In this document: one piece after another, positions 44,685-53,568 of the stretch | Layout of the letters: each line of letters opens with the position of its first letter | Position numbering within the stretch: position 1 is the first letter of the stretch | NCBI GenBank assembly: GCA_017555695.1 | Contig: JAFZFX010000036.1 | Location: forward strand, 124,001 to 188,000 | DNA length: 64,000 bases | Reading direction: 5' to 3' | Source: Alistipes sp. | GTDB lineage: Bacteria > Bacteroidota > Bacteroidia > Bacteroidales > Rikenellaceae | Notes under the pieces: generated by a model | What the model was told of the DNA's origin: nothing | Databases searched by the model: none | What the model saw: the letters and a program-made list of their open reading frames with translations, nothing else | Made by a program: the position numbers and the translations under genes

Positions 44685-44722
44685 GTTTTGCACCTCTCAC
44701 GGGGTGCAAAACTTCATTTTTT
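44685..44722 (+). terminator. Terminator after fumarase
   Basis: GTTTTGCACC (44685-44694) pairs perfectly with GGTGCAAAAC (44703-44712), followed by TTCATTTTTTG. Confidence 0.88.
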
Positions 44723-44785
44723 GCTCTGCTGTAAAAATAAAACAGAGGGCTAATTCGTTGTGATAAGGAATTAACAACAAAGCAG

Positions 44786-46624
44786 ATGACATCATTTTTC
44801 AGACACCTTTTCCTCACTCTTGCAGCATTGCTGTGTATGCTCTCGGCCCGTGCCGATGGGGCTGTATCCTTCGAGATTAACACTCCGCTGATTGTAACGG
44901 CGGGAGAGATGTTCCGTGTTGAGTTCGTACTGGAGAACGGCAAACCCGACGGCGGCGCAATCTCGGCTCCCGACTTTGCGGGACTCGATGTTCTGGCAGG
45001 CCCTACCGTATCGACAGGCCACTCATTCAGCAGCATCAATGGTGTTAGCAGCAGTAAGAGCACCTATACGGTCACCTATGTAGTGACGGCTCAGACGGCT
45101 GGTAACATCACTATCGGCGCAGCGCGTGTCAAGGTTGATGACAAGGAGTACACCACAAAGCCTACACCCATCGAGGTGGTGGCCCAGAACCAGCAGAAGC
45201 AACAGGAGGAGGCCGTAGAACACGGTGCTTCGTTGCAGAGCCAGGTGGCCGAAGATGATATTCTGCTCAAGTTAAACCTCTCGCGTTCATCGGTATATCA
45301 GGGCGAGCCCATCAGAGCCTCGCTCACACTCTATACACGCGCCAGCATCGCAGGTTTTGAGGATGTAAAACTCCCCTCATTCAATGGCTTCTGGTCGCAG
45401 GAGTTGCCTACCGACAACTATGAGGCCAAGCGCGAGACCGTAGATGGCAAGGTCTATAATTCACAAATCATCAAGGAGTATCTGCTCTACCCCCAGCAGT
45501 CGGGTACGCTCACTATCGAGCCTACTGACATCACCGCTGTGGCGCAGGTCGTAATGCGTAACTCACGCACATTCGACCCCTTCTTTGGTGGTGGCGCCGA
45601 GGTGTACAATGTACGCCGCAAGCTCTCTACGGGCAAAGTCAATGTTACGGTAAAGAGCCTGCCCGCAGGCGCTCCCGCATCGTTTACGGGTGCTGTGGGT
45701 CAGTTCTCACTCTCGTCTAATCCTCCCGCTACGGAGCTCAAGGCAAACTCTGCCGCCACATATACAGTCAGAATCTCTGGCTCGGGTAATCTCACATTTG
45801 TGCAGGCTCCAGAGCTCACTCTGCCTTCATCGTTTGAGCTTTACGATGTACGCTCTACGGAGTCAGTACACTCGTCTGCCGCTGGCACCAACGGCTACCG
45901 CCAGTTCGAGTATCCGTTCATTGCTCGTGCCGAGGGCGAGTATGCCATTCCCGCCATCGAGTTCACATTCTTCAGTCCAGAGAAGGATGCCTATGTAACA
46001 CTCTCGACCGAGAGTCTGATGATAAATGTATCGCCCGATGCGTCGATAGGCGCACAGCAGCCCACACAGATTATCACGGGCTCGGCGAAGGAGGGCGTAA
46101 AGCAGTTGGGTAACGACATCCGCTTCATCAAAGTTGGTAGCCCCGACCTGCGCTCGGTAGGCTCACCGCTGATGTTCAGTGGTGCATATTTCACACTGTT
46201 GATACTCATTATTGCAACATTTGTTGCGCTCTACTTCATCCTGCGTCGCCGAATCCGCAACAACAAGAATAGCGTCCTGGTGCGTAACCGCCGTGCCAAC
46301 AAGGTTGCCGTTCAGCGCTTCCGTGCCGCCGAGAAGTTTATGCGCGAGGGTAATCGCCACGCCTTCTTCGAGGAGGTACTGCGTGCCTTGTGGGGATATA
46401 TGAGCGACAAGCTGAACATCCCCGTAGCAAACCTCACGAAGGAGAACATTCGCGAGGAGTTGCAGCGACGAGGCGTGAAGGCCGAGGATGCTCGCCACTT
46501 CACCGACATCATCTCGCGCTGTGACGAGGCTCAATATTCACCCGCCGAATCGGTGCTGATGGACGATGTTTACTCAGACGGAGTAAAGACCATTTCGCTC
46601 TTTGAATCGATTATTAAACGATAA
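44786..46624 (+). CDS. batD: BatD-like protein (aerotolerance operon)
   Basis: The 612-residue membrane protein has a signal peptide (LTLAALLCMLSARADGAVSF) and several beta-sandwich repeats typical of BatD (TPLIVTAGEMFRVEFVLEN, then FAGLDVLAGPTVSTGHSFSSING, later YQGEPIRASLTLYT and SSVYQGEP). A transmembrane helix near residue 470-490 (GAYFTLLILIIATFVALYFILRRR) precedes a cytosolic helical tail with HAFFEEVLRALWGYMSDKLNIP. Bat proteins were linked to oxygen tolerance in Bacteroides fragilis, and the exact role is unsettled. Only batD and batE are here; batA, batB, batC and the MoxR ATPase that usually precede them are absent. batE starts 4 bp after its stop. Confidence 0.9.
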   Translation: MTSFFRHLFLTLAALLCMLSARADGAVSFEINTPLIVTAGEMFRVEFVLENGKPDGGAISAPDFAGLDVLAGPTVSTGHSFSSINGVSSSKSTYTVTYVVTAQTAGNITIGAARVKVDDKEYTTKPTPIEVVAQNQQKQQEEAVEHGASLQSQVAEDDILLKLNLSRSSVYQGEPIRASLTLYTRASIAGFEDVKLPSFNGFWSQELPTDNYEAKRETVDGKVYNSQIIKEYLLYPQQSGTLTIEPTDITAVAQVVMRNSRTFDPFFGGGAEVYNVRRKLSTGKVNVTVKSLPAGAPASFTGAVGQFSLSSNPPATELKANSAATYTVRISGSGNLTFVQAPELTLPSSFELYDVRSTESVHSSAAGTNGYRQFEYPFIARAEGEYAIPAIEFTFFSPEKDAYVTLSTESLMINVSPDASIGAQQPTQIITGSAKEGVKQLGNDIRFIKVGSPDLRSVGSPLMFSGAYFTLLILIIATFVALYFILRRRIRNNKNSVLVRNRRANKVAVQRFRAAEKFMREGNRHAFFEEVLRALWGYMSDKLNIPVANLTKENIREELQRRGVKAEDARHFTDIISRCDEAQYSPAESVLMDDVYSDGVKTISLFESIIKR

Positions 46625-46628
46625 TACT

Positions 46629-47429
46629 ATGAACCGTATATTCACTCTGCTTACGATATTGCTGCTCGCACCTGCACTGTGTGCAGCACAGACTGACACC
46701 ACAGAGGCAACTGCACCCACAGCTACCTCTGATGCTCCCGAGGTATTGTGGGAAGTGGCGGGTGCCGCATACAATGCTGGCGACTACGCCAAGGCTATCG
46801 ACAGCTACACTCGCATTCTGAATCAGGATTTGCACTCCGCCGACCTCTACTACAATCTTGCTGGCGCATATTTCAAGCAGGATAACCTCGGCAAGGCTAT
46901 CCTCTACTACAACCGCGCCCTGCGTCTAAAACCCAACGACGAGGATATACGCCACAACCTGGAGTATGCCGAGCAGTCTACCAAGGATAGCATCAACAAG
47001 ATTCCCGAATTCTTCCTCAAGAGTCTGATTCGCAATATCCGTGGCGCACTGAGCTGCACAGCGTGGACCGTCATTTCGCTCATTATGCTTATTGTAGCAC
47101 TCACCTTTGGCCTCTGCTTTACTCTGGCCAACAGACTCTCGCTGCGCAAGATGGGCTTCTACCTGATGGCGCTCTCGGCTCTGCTCTTCATCGGCTCGAC
47201 ACTCTTTGCGTGGAGCGAAAGAAATATGCTCATCAACCGCAACGAGGCCATCATTATGAACTCGGCCGTATCAATCAAGAGCTCGCCCGATAAGTCGGCC
47301 ACCGAACTCTTCGTTCTGCACGAAGGTACCAAGGTATCCATCGGCAAGAGCATCGAGGGCTGGGTCGAGGTACGCATCGCCGACGGCCGTAAGGGCTGGA
47401 TTGAGCAGGAGCGCGTAGAACGCATTTAA
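46629..47429 (+). CDS. batE: BatE-like TPR/SH3 membrane protein
   Basis: The 266-residue product has a signal peptide (IFTLLTILLLAPALCAAQ), TPR repeats at about 40-115 (AAYNAGDYAKAIDSYTRILN, DLYYNLAGAYFKQDNLGKAI), two transmembrane helices (about 140-165 and 175-195) and a C-terminal bacterial SH3-like domain (AVSIKSSPDKSATELFVLHEGTKVSIG, then GWVEVRIADGRKGWIEQERVE). This order is that of BatE. ATG 46629 is used, 4 bp after batD. A longer frame inside batD is not needed. recR follows at 36 bp and may share the transcript. Confidence 0.9.
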   Translation: MNRIFTLLTILLLAPALCAAQTDTTEATAPTATSDAPEVLWEVAGAAYNAGDYAKAIDSYTRILNQDLHSADLYYNLAGAYFKQDNLGKAILYYNRALRLKPNDEDIRHNLEYAEQSTKDSINKIPEFFLKSLIRNIRGALSCTAWTVISLIMLIVALTFGLCFTLANRLSLRKMGFYLMALSALLFIGSTLFAWSERNMLINRNEAIIMNSAVSIKSSPDKSATELFVLHEGTKVSIGKSIEGWVEVRIADGRKGWIEQERVERI

Positions 47430-47465
47430 CCACAACACCATCAAGCAATTAACCCGCACGAGATT

Positions 47466-48062
47466 ATGTCACGATTGTTACAGGAAGCAGTATCGGAATT
47501 TGCCAAATTGCCAGGCATTGGCCGTCGCACGGCGTTGCGTCTGGCGATGCATCTGCTGAAGATGGAGCCCTCTGCCGTAGAGCAGATGACCGACTCCATT
47601 GCCCGCTTCCGTCGCGACATACGCCACTGCGAACTATGCAACAACCTCTCTGACACCGACCGTTGCCCTATCTGCAACAACCCCGAGCGCGACCGCTCGA
47701 CAATCTGCGTTGTAGAGCAGGTGGGCGACTTGATGTCTATCGAGAACACACACCAATACAAGGGCCTTTACCATGTTCTAGGCGGCGTCATTTCGCCAAT
47801 GCAGGGCGTTGGCCCATCAGATTTGAAGATTGACCTGCTGCTCGAGAAGGTTGCCTCTGGAGCGGTGAAGGAGGTCATTCTGGCTATCTCCACCTCGGTC
47901 GAGGGCGAGACCACACTATTCTATATTATGAACCGTCTGAAGCAGTACCCCACGGTTAAGGTTTCGACCATTGCGCGCGGTATAGGCTTTGGCGATGAGT
48001 TGGAGTATGTAGACGAGCTCACCATCACACACGCCCTGCTGAACCGCCGCGAAGTGAGATAA
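47466..48062 (+). CDS. recR: Recombination protein RecR
   Basis: RecR works with RecF and RecO to load RecA at gaps. The 198-residue product is of standard length. It has the helix-hairpin-helix (EFAKLPGIGRRTALRLAMHLL), a zinc finger with Cys55, Cys58, Cys67 and Cys70 (CELCNNLSDTDRCPIC), the Toprim part (STICVVEQVGDLMSIENT and YHVLGGVISPMQGVGP), and a Walker-B-like end (VSTIARGIGFGDELEYVDELTI). recF is in the window at 59-60 kb on the other strand. It is followed by a strong hairpin and then the ECF sigma gene. Confidence 0.98.
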   Translation: MSRLLQEAVSEFAKLPGIGRRTALRLAMHLLKMEPSAVEQMTDSIARFRRDIRHCELCNNLSDTDRCPICNNPERDRSTICVVEQVGDLMSIENTHQYKGLYHVLGGVISPMQGVGPSDLKIDLLLEKVASGAVKEVILAISTSVEGETTLFYIMNRLKQYPTVKVSTIARGIGFGDELEYVDELTITHALLNRREVR

Positions 48063-48124
48063 TTTTTCATTAACAACGAGCTGATTCACAGCCGTTTCCC
48101 AAATCACACTGCAAAAAAGTTAAA

Positions 48125-48160
48125 AAAGTGCCATTTTCGATGTTACAAAATGGCCACTTT
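48125..48160 (+). other. Strong hairpin between recR and the ECF sigma gene
   Basis: AAAGTGCCATTTT (48125-48137) pairs with AAAATGGCCACTTT (48147-48160) with one bulged base and a 9-nt loop. The tail TTTGTCG is not a full T-run. It may terminate recR, or be a control site of the sigma gene 50 bp downstream. Confidence 0.55.
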
Positions 48161-48212
48161 GTCGTACTATATATGACTGCGGCAGAAAACCGCCCAAACG
48201 CAAACCCACTCG

Positions 48213-48713
48213 ATGCATAGTGAAGAGTTAAATAGAGAGTTCGTCCGACTCAAGGATGCGGCATATCGTTATGCCGTAAGTCTTCTTCACGACCATAACG
48301 AAGCGGCTGACGCAACGCAAGATTGCTACGAGAGGCTATGGCGGCGACGGTTGATTATCCGCTCAAAGAGTTTCGACTCGCTGGTGATGGTCACCATACG
48401 CAACATCTGCCTCGACCGCATACGACAGCGGCGACGAGCGTGGCAACCATCATCGATAGAGGAGCTAGAGAGCCTGCCCCCTTCTTTGGGCAGCGCCGAA
48501 CAACGGGAGTCGGCCGACATCATACGGCGAGTGATGGAGAACCTGCCCAGCCGCGAACGCGAGGTGCTACACCTGCGCGAATGTGAGGGGATGGAGTTCG
48601 AAGATATCGCCCGCATCGTAGGCTCAACCGAGTCGGCCGTCAGAATGGCCTGCTCGCGAGCCCGAAACAGAGTAAAAGAGGAGTATATAAAGATAATGAA
48701 TTATGGAGTATAA
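48213..48713 (+). CDS. ECF-type RNA polymerase sigma factor
   Basis: The 166-residue product has sigma region 2 (NREFVRLKDAAYRYAVSLLHDHNEAADATQDCYERLWRRR, then SLVMVTIRNICLDRIRQRRR) and region 4 (MENLPSREREVLHLRECEGMEFEDIARIVGSTESAVRMACSRARNRVKEEY). Regions 1.1 and 3 are lacking, as in ECF factors. Its stop overlaps the next frame by 11 bp, and that frame encodes a one-helix membrane protein. A sigma/anti-sigma pair with translational coupling is therefore likely. The downstream barrel and DUF4252 genes are probable targets or sensors. This set-up resembles envelope-stress cassettes in Bacteroidota. Confidence 0.93.
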   Translation: MHSEELNREFVRLKDAAYRYAVSLLHDHNEAADATQDCYERLWRRRLIIRSKSFDSLVMVTIRNICLDRIRQRRRAWQPSSIEELESLPPSLGSAEQRESADIIRRVMENLPSREREVLHLRECEGMEFEDIARIVGSTESAVRMACSRARNRVKEEYIKIMNYGV

Positions 48714-49164
48714 AGATTTAACCAAACGCTATTTCGATGGAGAGCTGTCGCCAGCCGAGGAGCAGACTCTGCACGACGAACTCGCCGCCGTGGCCGACAA
48801 TGCCTTGACCAACGACGAGCGTGCCGCCAAGGCGATGTTACATTATGCTTCACTTAAGAGCAACGCTTCGGTGAGTGTGAAGTTGCACGAGAGCCGCACA
48901 CACGGTCGCACACGCTTGACAGATGCCATCGTGGCTCTCTGCTCGATGCGCTACGCCCGCATAGCAACAACAGCCGTATTGGGTGTAGTTGCCATAGCGA
49001 TGGCCATACACCTCTCGCAGCCAACTGTTTATGGCTATCACAACGGCAAGCCGATAACCTCCTACGACGAAGCGCAACTCCTGGCACAGGACATCTTCGA
49101 CAACCTCGCCCACGATGGTTTCGCCGAGAACCACGACTTGCAAAAACTTTTTACACTTGATTAA
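48703..49164 (+). CDS. Probable anti-sigma factor with one membrane helix
   Basis: The 153-residue product begins YKDLTKRYFDGELSPAEEQTLHDEL, a zinc-less anti-sigma-like N-terminal helix set (about 1-65). It then has one membrane segment at about 86-104 (IATTAVLGVVAIAMAIHLS) and a short extracytoplasmic tail with repeated acidic helices (SYDEAQLLAQDIFDNLAHDGF). The layout (cytosolic helices, one helix in the membrane, small periplasmic domain) fits an inner-membrane anti-sigma. I see no CxxC or HxxxC zinc motif. It overlaps the sigma gene, a strong sign of coupling, and precedes the barrel gene by 36 bp. Confidence 0.8.
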   Translation: MEYKDLTKRYFDGELSPAEEQTLHDELAAVADNALTNDERAAKAMLHYASLKSNASVSVKLHESRTHGRTRLTDAIVALCSMRYARIATTAVLGVVAIAMAIHLSQPTVYGYHNGKPITSYDEAQLLAQDIFDNLAHDGFAENHDLQKLFTLD

Positions 49165-49200
49165 TTCTCAACTAATTAACTATATTAAAGACTTAAAACT

Positions 49201-49998
49201 ATGAAGACTAAATTTTATTCATTTGCCCTACTCGCCTTTGTGGCAACATTCCTGGCTATTGCCCCTGCGCAGGCGCAGTTCCGCATCGGTAGCGACGGAC
49301 TGCAATTCGACCTCGAGGACAACCACAAGCCCGTGCAGGCTTCTACCATCGTAATGGTAAAGAAAAACGAGCTCAACATCGGCCGCAGAAACCTCTCAAC
49401 CATCCCTTGCTTTGAGATTGGCTGGAATGTTATCCACAACCCCAACTACTCACTCTACGCAGGACAGGAGTTGGGCGACTTCTTCAACATCAACGAGTGG
49501 AAATCTACGCAGGTGACTGTCAATCTTTTGCAAGCTTCGGCCGCCAACCGCTCGCGTACGCTGGGTATAGGTGTAGGTTTGGGTATTCGTTCCAACGACT
49601 ACCGCTTCGCCTCAAACCAGTCAATCGAGCGCACTACGGGTATCGTAATGCCCTACGAGATTGGACTCTCGGACAAGGGTCGCTCGTCAAAGAAGAGCAA
49701 ATTCAATGTAGCATCGTTGCATATCCCCGTCGAGGTATTCTTCGGCAAACCCAACAAGTTTGCATTTTCGGTTGGTGGCTATGTCGATATGGTGATGAAC
49801 TCGCACACCAAAATCAAGTATTATGGCGGACACAAGGATAAGGTACATAACTTCCCCACCAACTTTATTCAGGCGGGAGCCGTAGCACGCCTTACATTCA
49901 GCAATATATCACTCTTTGCTTCGTACCAGCCCACCTCTATTTTCAAGACCACACGCGGTCCCGAGATTCAGCAATTCACCATCGGTCTCGCATTATAG
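49201..49998 (+). CDS. Outer-membrane beta-barrel protein
   Basis: The 265-residue product has a signal peptide (FYSFALLAFVATFLAIAPAQAQ). Its alternating polar/hydrophobic strands fit a small barrel: VVM..NELNIGRRN, FEIGWNVI, YSLYAGQELGDFF, TLGIGVGLGIRSNDYRF, KFAFSVGGYVDMVM, ARLTFSNISLFASY and a final FTIGLAL ending in Leu. This is the porin-like or PF13568-type fold of Bacteroidota. It follows the sigma/anti-sigma genes and may be a client or sensor of that system. The substrate is unknown. Confidence 0.75.
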   Translation: MKTKFYSFALLAFVATFLAIAPAQAQFRIGSDGLQFDLEDNHKPVQASTIVMVKKNELNIGRRNLSTIPCFEIGWNVIHNPNYSLYAGQELGDFFNINEWKSTQVTVNLLQASAANRSRTLGIGVGLGIRSNDYRFASNQSIERTTGIVMPYEIGLSDKGRSSKKSKFNVASLHIPVEVFFGKPNKFAFSVGGYVDMVMNSHTKIKYYGGHKDKVHNFPTNFIQAGAVARLTFSNISLFASYQPTSIFKTTRGPEIQQFTIGLAL

Positions 49999-50034
49999 GT
50001 TATCGAGTTATTATTAATTAAACAATCTCTCACT

Positions 50035-50598
50035 ATGAAAAAGTTTTTTATTATATTTGCAATAGTGAGTGCGACGCTTGCACTACCCTTGCAAGCCAAT
50101 GCACAGACCAAAGCCTTTAAGGAGAAGTACAAACAGATTACACACAATATTGAGACTCAACCTAATCATCAATTTAAGGAGATTGAGGCAACTCTATTTT
50201 CGGGTGATGTGTTACGAAGTCTTACACCAAAAGAGAGACAAGATGATAATAACTCTTTGATAAAGCGCATTCATTGTATATATCAGTTGAAGATGCCTAT
50301 CTCAAGGTCACACAATGTGATTGCCCACAACGAGTATATGAGTATCCGCAATATCGTTAAAAGCAGGGATTACACAGTGGTCAGCCGTATAACGATTGAC
50401 AACGACACTTACGAGGTTTTTCAATCCTCGCAATCAAGACCTCAAGAGTTTATGGTGATTATCAGCAATAAAGAGAAGGCTATTATATGCGATATTGTAG
50501 GTTTCATCTCGTTGCCAGATATACTAAACTTGATTGACCCCAAAGTAAAGGCCAAAATCAATGAGAATGTTATCGACTCGTTGAATATAGAGAATTAG
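50035..50598 (+). CDS. Exported DUF4252-like protein
   Basis: The 187-residue product has a signal peptide (FFIIFAIVSATLALPLQANAQ) and then a compact alpha/beta domain. Recognisable pieces are FKEKYKQITHNIETQP, SRSHNVIAHNEYMSIRNIV, DNDTYEVFQSSQSRPQEFMVIISNKEKAIICDIVGFIS and LPDILNLIDPKVKAKI. Such proteins often sit beside ECF sigma/anti-sigma pairs in Bacteroidota, as here. Its base composition is visibly more AT-rich than that of neighbours. The function is not known; a role in envelope stress is inference from location. Confidence 0.7.
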   Translation: MKKFFIIFAIVSATLALPLQANAQTKAFKEKYKQITHNIETQPNHQFKEIEATLFSGDVLRSLTPKERQDDNNSLIKRIHCIYQLKMPISRSHNVIAHNEYMSIRNIVKSRDYTVVSRITIDNDTYEVFQSSQSRPQEFMVIISNKEKAIICDIVGFISLPDILNLIDPKVKAKINENVIDSLNIEN

Positions 50599-50613
50599 AA
50601 CAATGCACAAAAT

Positions 50614-51690
50614 ATGAAACGACTACTCTGTATGATTCTATGCCTTGTTGTCACACTATCGGCAACGAGCGCATCGGCAAAACGCAACCCCGACGCAAAT
50701 CGCGACGGGGTGTTGCGTATTCTGGCTATCGGTAACAGTTTCTCGGATGACGGTATGGAGCATCTACCCAAACTGCTGAAGAATATGGGCATCGAGAATG
50801 TCGAACTCTCACGCCTCTATGTGGCGGGTTGTTCGCTCCAACGACACTACGAGTTCTACGAGCAGGACAAATCTCCCTACCTCTTCTACCGCTCTGAGGC
50901 GGGTGTGAACAAGTGGGTACGCAGCGAGAATATGTCGCTAAAGGAGGCACTCGAGATGGGCGAGTGGGACATCATCACCCTACAGCAGGCGTCTGGCTAC
51001 TCTGGCAAGTACGAGAGCTACCAGCCCTATGTCGAGAAGTTGGCCGCCATCATACGCCAGGCACAACCCAAGGCTCACTTGGCGTGGCATATGACCTGGG
51101 CCTACGGCACACAGAGCAAGCACGGCGACTTCCCCAAATATGGTCGCGACCAGCAGCAGATGTACAACGAGATTCGCTCGACGGTACAGCAGATGCTCGC
51201 CGATTGCGACTGCTTCGACTATGTGATTCCTACGGGCACGGCCATACAGATGTTGCGCCAGACACCCGCCAACAACACCCCCAAGGACCTCACTCGCGAC
51301 GGCTACCACCTGGGCTATGGCGTAGGTCGCTACGCTGCCGCCTGCGTATGGTACGAATCGCTGATTAAGCCATTCACCCACAAGTCGATGGTAGGCAACG
51401 GGCTATTCGTATTGTGTGGCGACCAGTATGCCGACCGCTACATCGCAGCCTACTGCCAGCAGGCCGCCGCAATGGTGGTGAAGAAGCCTTTTGAGGTGCG
51501 CCCCATAAAGAGCGTCTATCGCCTTGCGACAAAGCCCCTCGACAACATCTACTTTGCAATGGATCACAACCGCATGGAGAAGGACAAAGATGGCTACTTG
51601 AACGAGGTTAAACCCTTCATCCAGCGAGTTCTCGGGCAATCACCCAAAGCCAACATAATAGAGGAGGTAATATCCAACAGCAGCAAATAA
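50614..51690 (+). CDS. Exported DUF4886-type SGNH-like hydrolase
   Basis: The 358-residue product has a signal peptide (LLCMILCLVVTLSATSASA). The start of the mature part reads LRILAIGNSFSDDGMEHLP, where the Ser in GNSFSDD is the expected SGNH nucleophile. The late block RDGYHLGYGVGRYAAAC supplies the Asp-x-x-His pair. The middle has WDIITLQQASGYSG and AWHMTWAYGTQS. SGNH enzymes of this kind are often esterases or acetyl/sulfo-ester hydrolases on carbohydrates. It is 11 bp before the FAD oxidoreductase gene and probably works on the same sugar. Confidence 0.85.
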   Translation: MKRLLCMILCLVVTLSATSASAKRNPDANRDGVLRILAIGNSFSDDGMEHLPKLLKNMGIENVELSRLYVAGCSLQRHYEFYEQDKSPYLFYRSEAGVNKWVRSENMSLKEALEMGEWDIITLQQASGYSGKYESYQPYVEKLAAIIRQAQPKAHLAWHMTWAYGTQSKHGDFPKYGRDQQQMYNEIRSTVQQMLADCDCFDYVIPTGTAIQMLRQTPANNTPKDLTRDGYHLGYGVGRYAAACVWYESLIKPFTHKSMVGNGLFVLCGDQYADRYIAAYCQQAAAMVVKKPFEVRPIKSVYRLATKPLDNIYFAMDHNRMEKDKDGYLNEVKPFIQRVLGQSPKANIIEEVISNSSK

Positions 51691-51700
51691 CACCCCGAAA

Positions 51701-53551
51701 ATGAAACGCTTTCTTACGCTCATCGCACTGCTCTGCACCATATCGGCGGCTCACGCCAAAGGCATCTTAATCGAGGCCGAGAGCTTCGCCAACACAGGCG
51801 GCTGGAGCATCGACCAGCAATTTATCTTCGAGATGGGCTCGCCCTATCTGATTGCCCACGGCATCGGAGAGGCAGTGAAGGACGCCACAACAAAAGTCGC
51901 CATCACAAAGCCTGGAGGCTATCACATCTATGTCCGCACCTACAACTGGACCTCGCCGTGGAGCAACAAACGCGGCGCGGGTGCCTTCCGCTTGGGTATC
52001 GACGGAGAGATGCTGAACGGAGAGTTGGGCTCGACAGGCAGCGAGTGGATGTGGCAATATGCGGGAACAAAAGAGCTTTCAAAGGGCGAAGTGGAGCTTC
52101 GTCTGCACGATATGACGGGCTTCGATGGCCGTTGCGACGCCATATATCTCACCACCGACAAGAACGACACACCCCCTGCCGCAGGCGAGGCACTGACGCA
52201 GTTTAGACTAAAGCACAACCCTCGCAAGATTAAAACTGTGAAGTATGACTTTGTGGTCGTGGGCGGTGGCGTAGCGGGTATGTGTGCCGCAGTGGCTGCT
52301 ACACGCCTTGGCTGCGAGGTGGCACTCATCAACGATAGACCCATATGGGGCGGCTGTAACTCTTCTGAAACACGCGTGCATCTGGGTGGCCACATCGAGA
52401 TGGAGCCCTACACCAACCTCGGCAACCTGATTAAGGAGTTCGGCCCATCGCGCGGCGGCAATGCCCAACCAGCCGAGAACTATGAGGACGAAAAGAAACA
52501 AACATTCCTCGAGGCTGAAGAGAAACTGACGCTCTACCCCTCATACAAGGTCTATGCCGTTGATTGCAAGGGTGGCAAGATTGAGGCCGTCTATGGCCAG
52601 CACATCGCAACAGGCGAGGTGGTACGATTCATAGCACCAATCTTCTCTGACTGTACGGGCGACGGCACAGTGGGTTATCTGGCAGGAGCCGACTACTCGA
52701 TGGGCCGCGAGAGCCGTGCCGACTACGGCGAGCCGTCTGCACCCGAAAAGGGCGACAAAATGACGATGGGCTCGTCGGTGCAGTGGTATTCGGTGGAGGG
52801 CGATAGTCGATGCGATTTCCCCATATTTGAGTATGGCCTCGACTTCAACGAGAAGAGTTGCGAGCGTGTGACTATGGGCGAGTGGACTTGGGAGACGGGT
52901 ATGAACTACGACCAGTGCAACGAGTTCGAGCGCATACGCGACTACGGCCTGATGGTGGTATATTCGAACTGGAGTTTTCTAAAGAATAGACTCTCCAACA
53001 ACGAAAAATATCACAATCGTTCGCTCGGTTGGGTGGCCTACATTGCGGGCAAGCGCGAGTCGCGCCGTCTGCTGGGCGACCATGTACTGACCGAGAACGA
53101 CCTCATAGGCGAAGTGCAGTACCCCGACGCATCGTTCACCTCGTCGTGGAGCATCGACCTGCACTATCCCGACCCCAAGAATTCGGCACACTTCCCCGAT
53201 GCAGAGTTCAAGTCGATATGCACTCACGGCCCCGTAAACCCCTACGCTGTGCCCTACCGTTGCCTCTATTCGCGTAACATCGACAACCTCTTTATGGCGG
53301 GACGCGACATCAGCGTGACACACATTGGCCTGGGTACGGTCAGAGTGATGCGTACCACGGGAATGATGGGCGAGGTAGTAGGTATGGCGGCATCGTTGTG
53401 TCGCAAGCATAAGTGCCAGCCTCGAGCTATCTATACCGCACATCTCGACGAGCTGAAGGCCTTGATGCGTAAAGGCGCTGGCGAGAAGGGACTCCCCAAC
53501 AACCAGACCTACAACACGGGCGGCCGCTGGCCGACATACAAGAAGGAGTAA
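51701..53551 (+). CDS. FAD-dependent oxidoreductase with an N-terminal carbohydrate-binding-like domain
   Basis: The 616-residue product has a signal peptide (LTLIALLCTISAAHA). Residues 21-150 read as a jelly-roll domain like CBM35/CBM6 (ILIEAESFANTGGW, KPGGYHIYVRTYNW, GSEWMWQYAGTKELSKGEVELRLHD). A Rossmann FAD domain follows: YDFVVVGGGVAGMCAAVAATRLGCEVALIN, then WGGCNSSETRVHLGGH and SDCTGDGTVGYLAGADY, with a late FAD block DNLFMAGRDISVTHIGLGTVRVM. This matches the FAD_oxidored family that Bacteroidota use on sugars. An exported flavin enzyme with a sugar-binding front is unusual and suggests oxidation of a glycan in the periplasm. Paired with the DUF4886 gene. Confidence 0.85.
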   Translation: MKRFLTLIALLCTISAAHAKGILIEAESFANTGGWSIDQQFIFEMGSPYLIAHGIGEAVKDATTKVAITKPGGYHIYVRTYNWTSPWSNKRGAGAFRLGIDGEMLNGELGSTGSEWMWQYAGTKELSKGEVELRLHDMTGFDGRCDAIYLTTDKNDTPPAAGEALTQFRLKHNPRKIKTVKYDFVVVGGGVAGMCAAVAATRLGCEVALINDRPIWGGCNSSETRVHLGGHIEMEPYTNLGNLIKEFGPSRGGNAQPAENYEDEKKQTFLEAEEKLTLYPSYKVYAVDCKGGKIEAVYGQHIATGEVVRFIAPIFSDCTGDGTVGYLAGADYSMGRESRADYGEPSAPEKGDKMTMGSSVQWYSVEGDSRCDFPIFEYGLDFNEKSCERVTMGEWTWETGMNYDQCNEFERIRDYGLMVVYSNWSFLKNRLSNNEKYHNRSLGWVAYIAGKRESRRLLGDHVLTENDLIGEVQYPDASFTSSWSIDLHYPDPKNSAHFPDAEFKSICTHGPVNPYAVPYRCLYSRNIDNLFMAGRDISVTHIGLGTVRVMRTTGMMGEVVGMAASLCRKHKCQPRAIYTAHLDELKALMRKGAGEKGLPNNQTYNTGGRWPTYKKE

Positions 53552-53568
53552 TACCCTTCTGCCGACTA

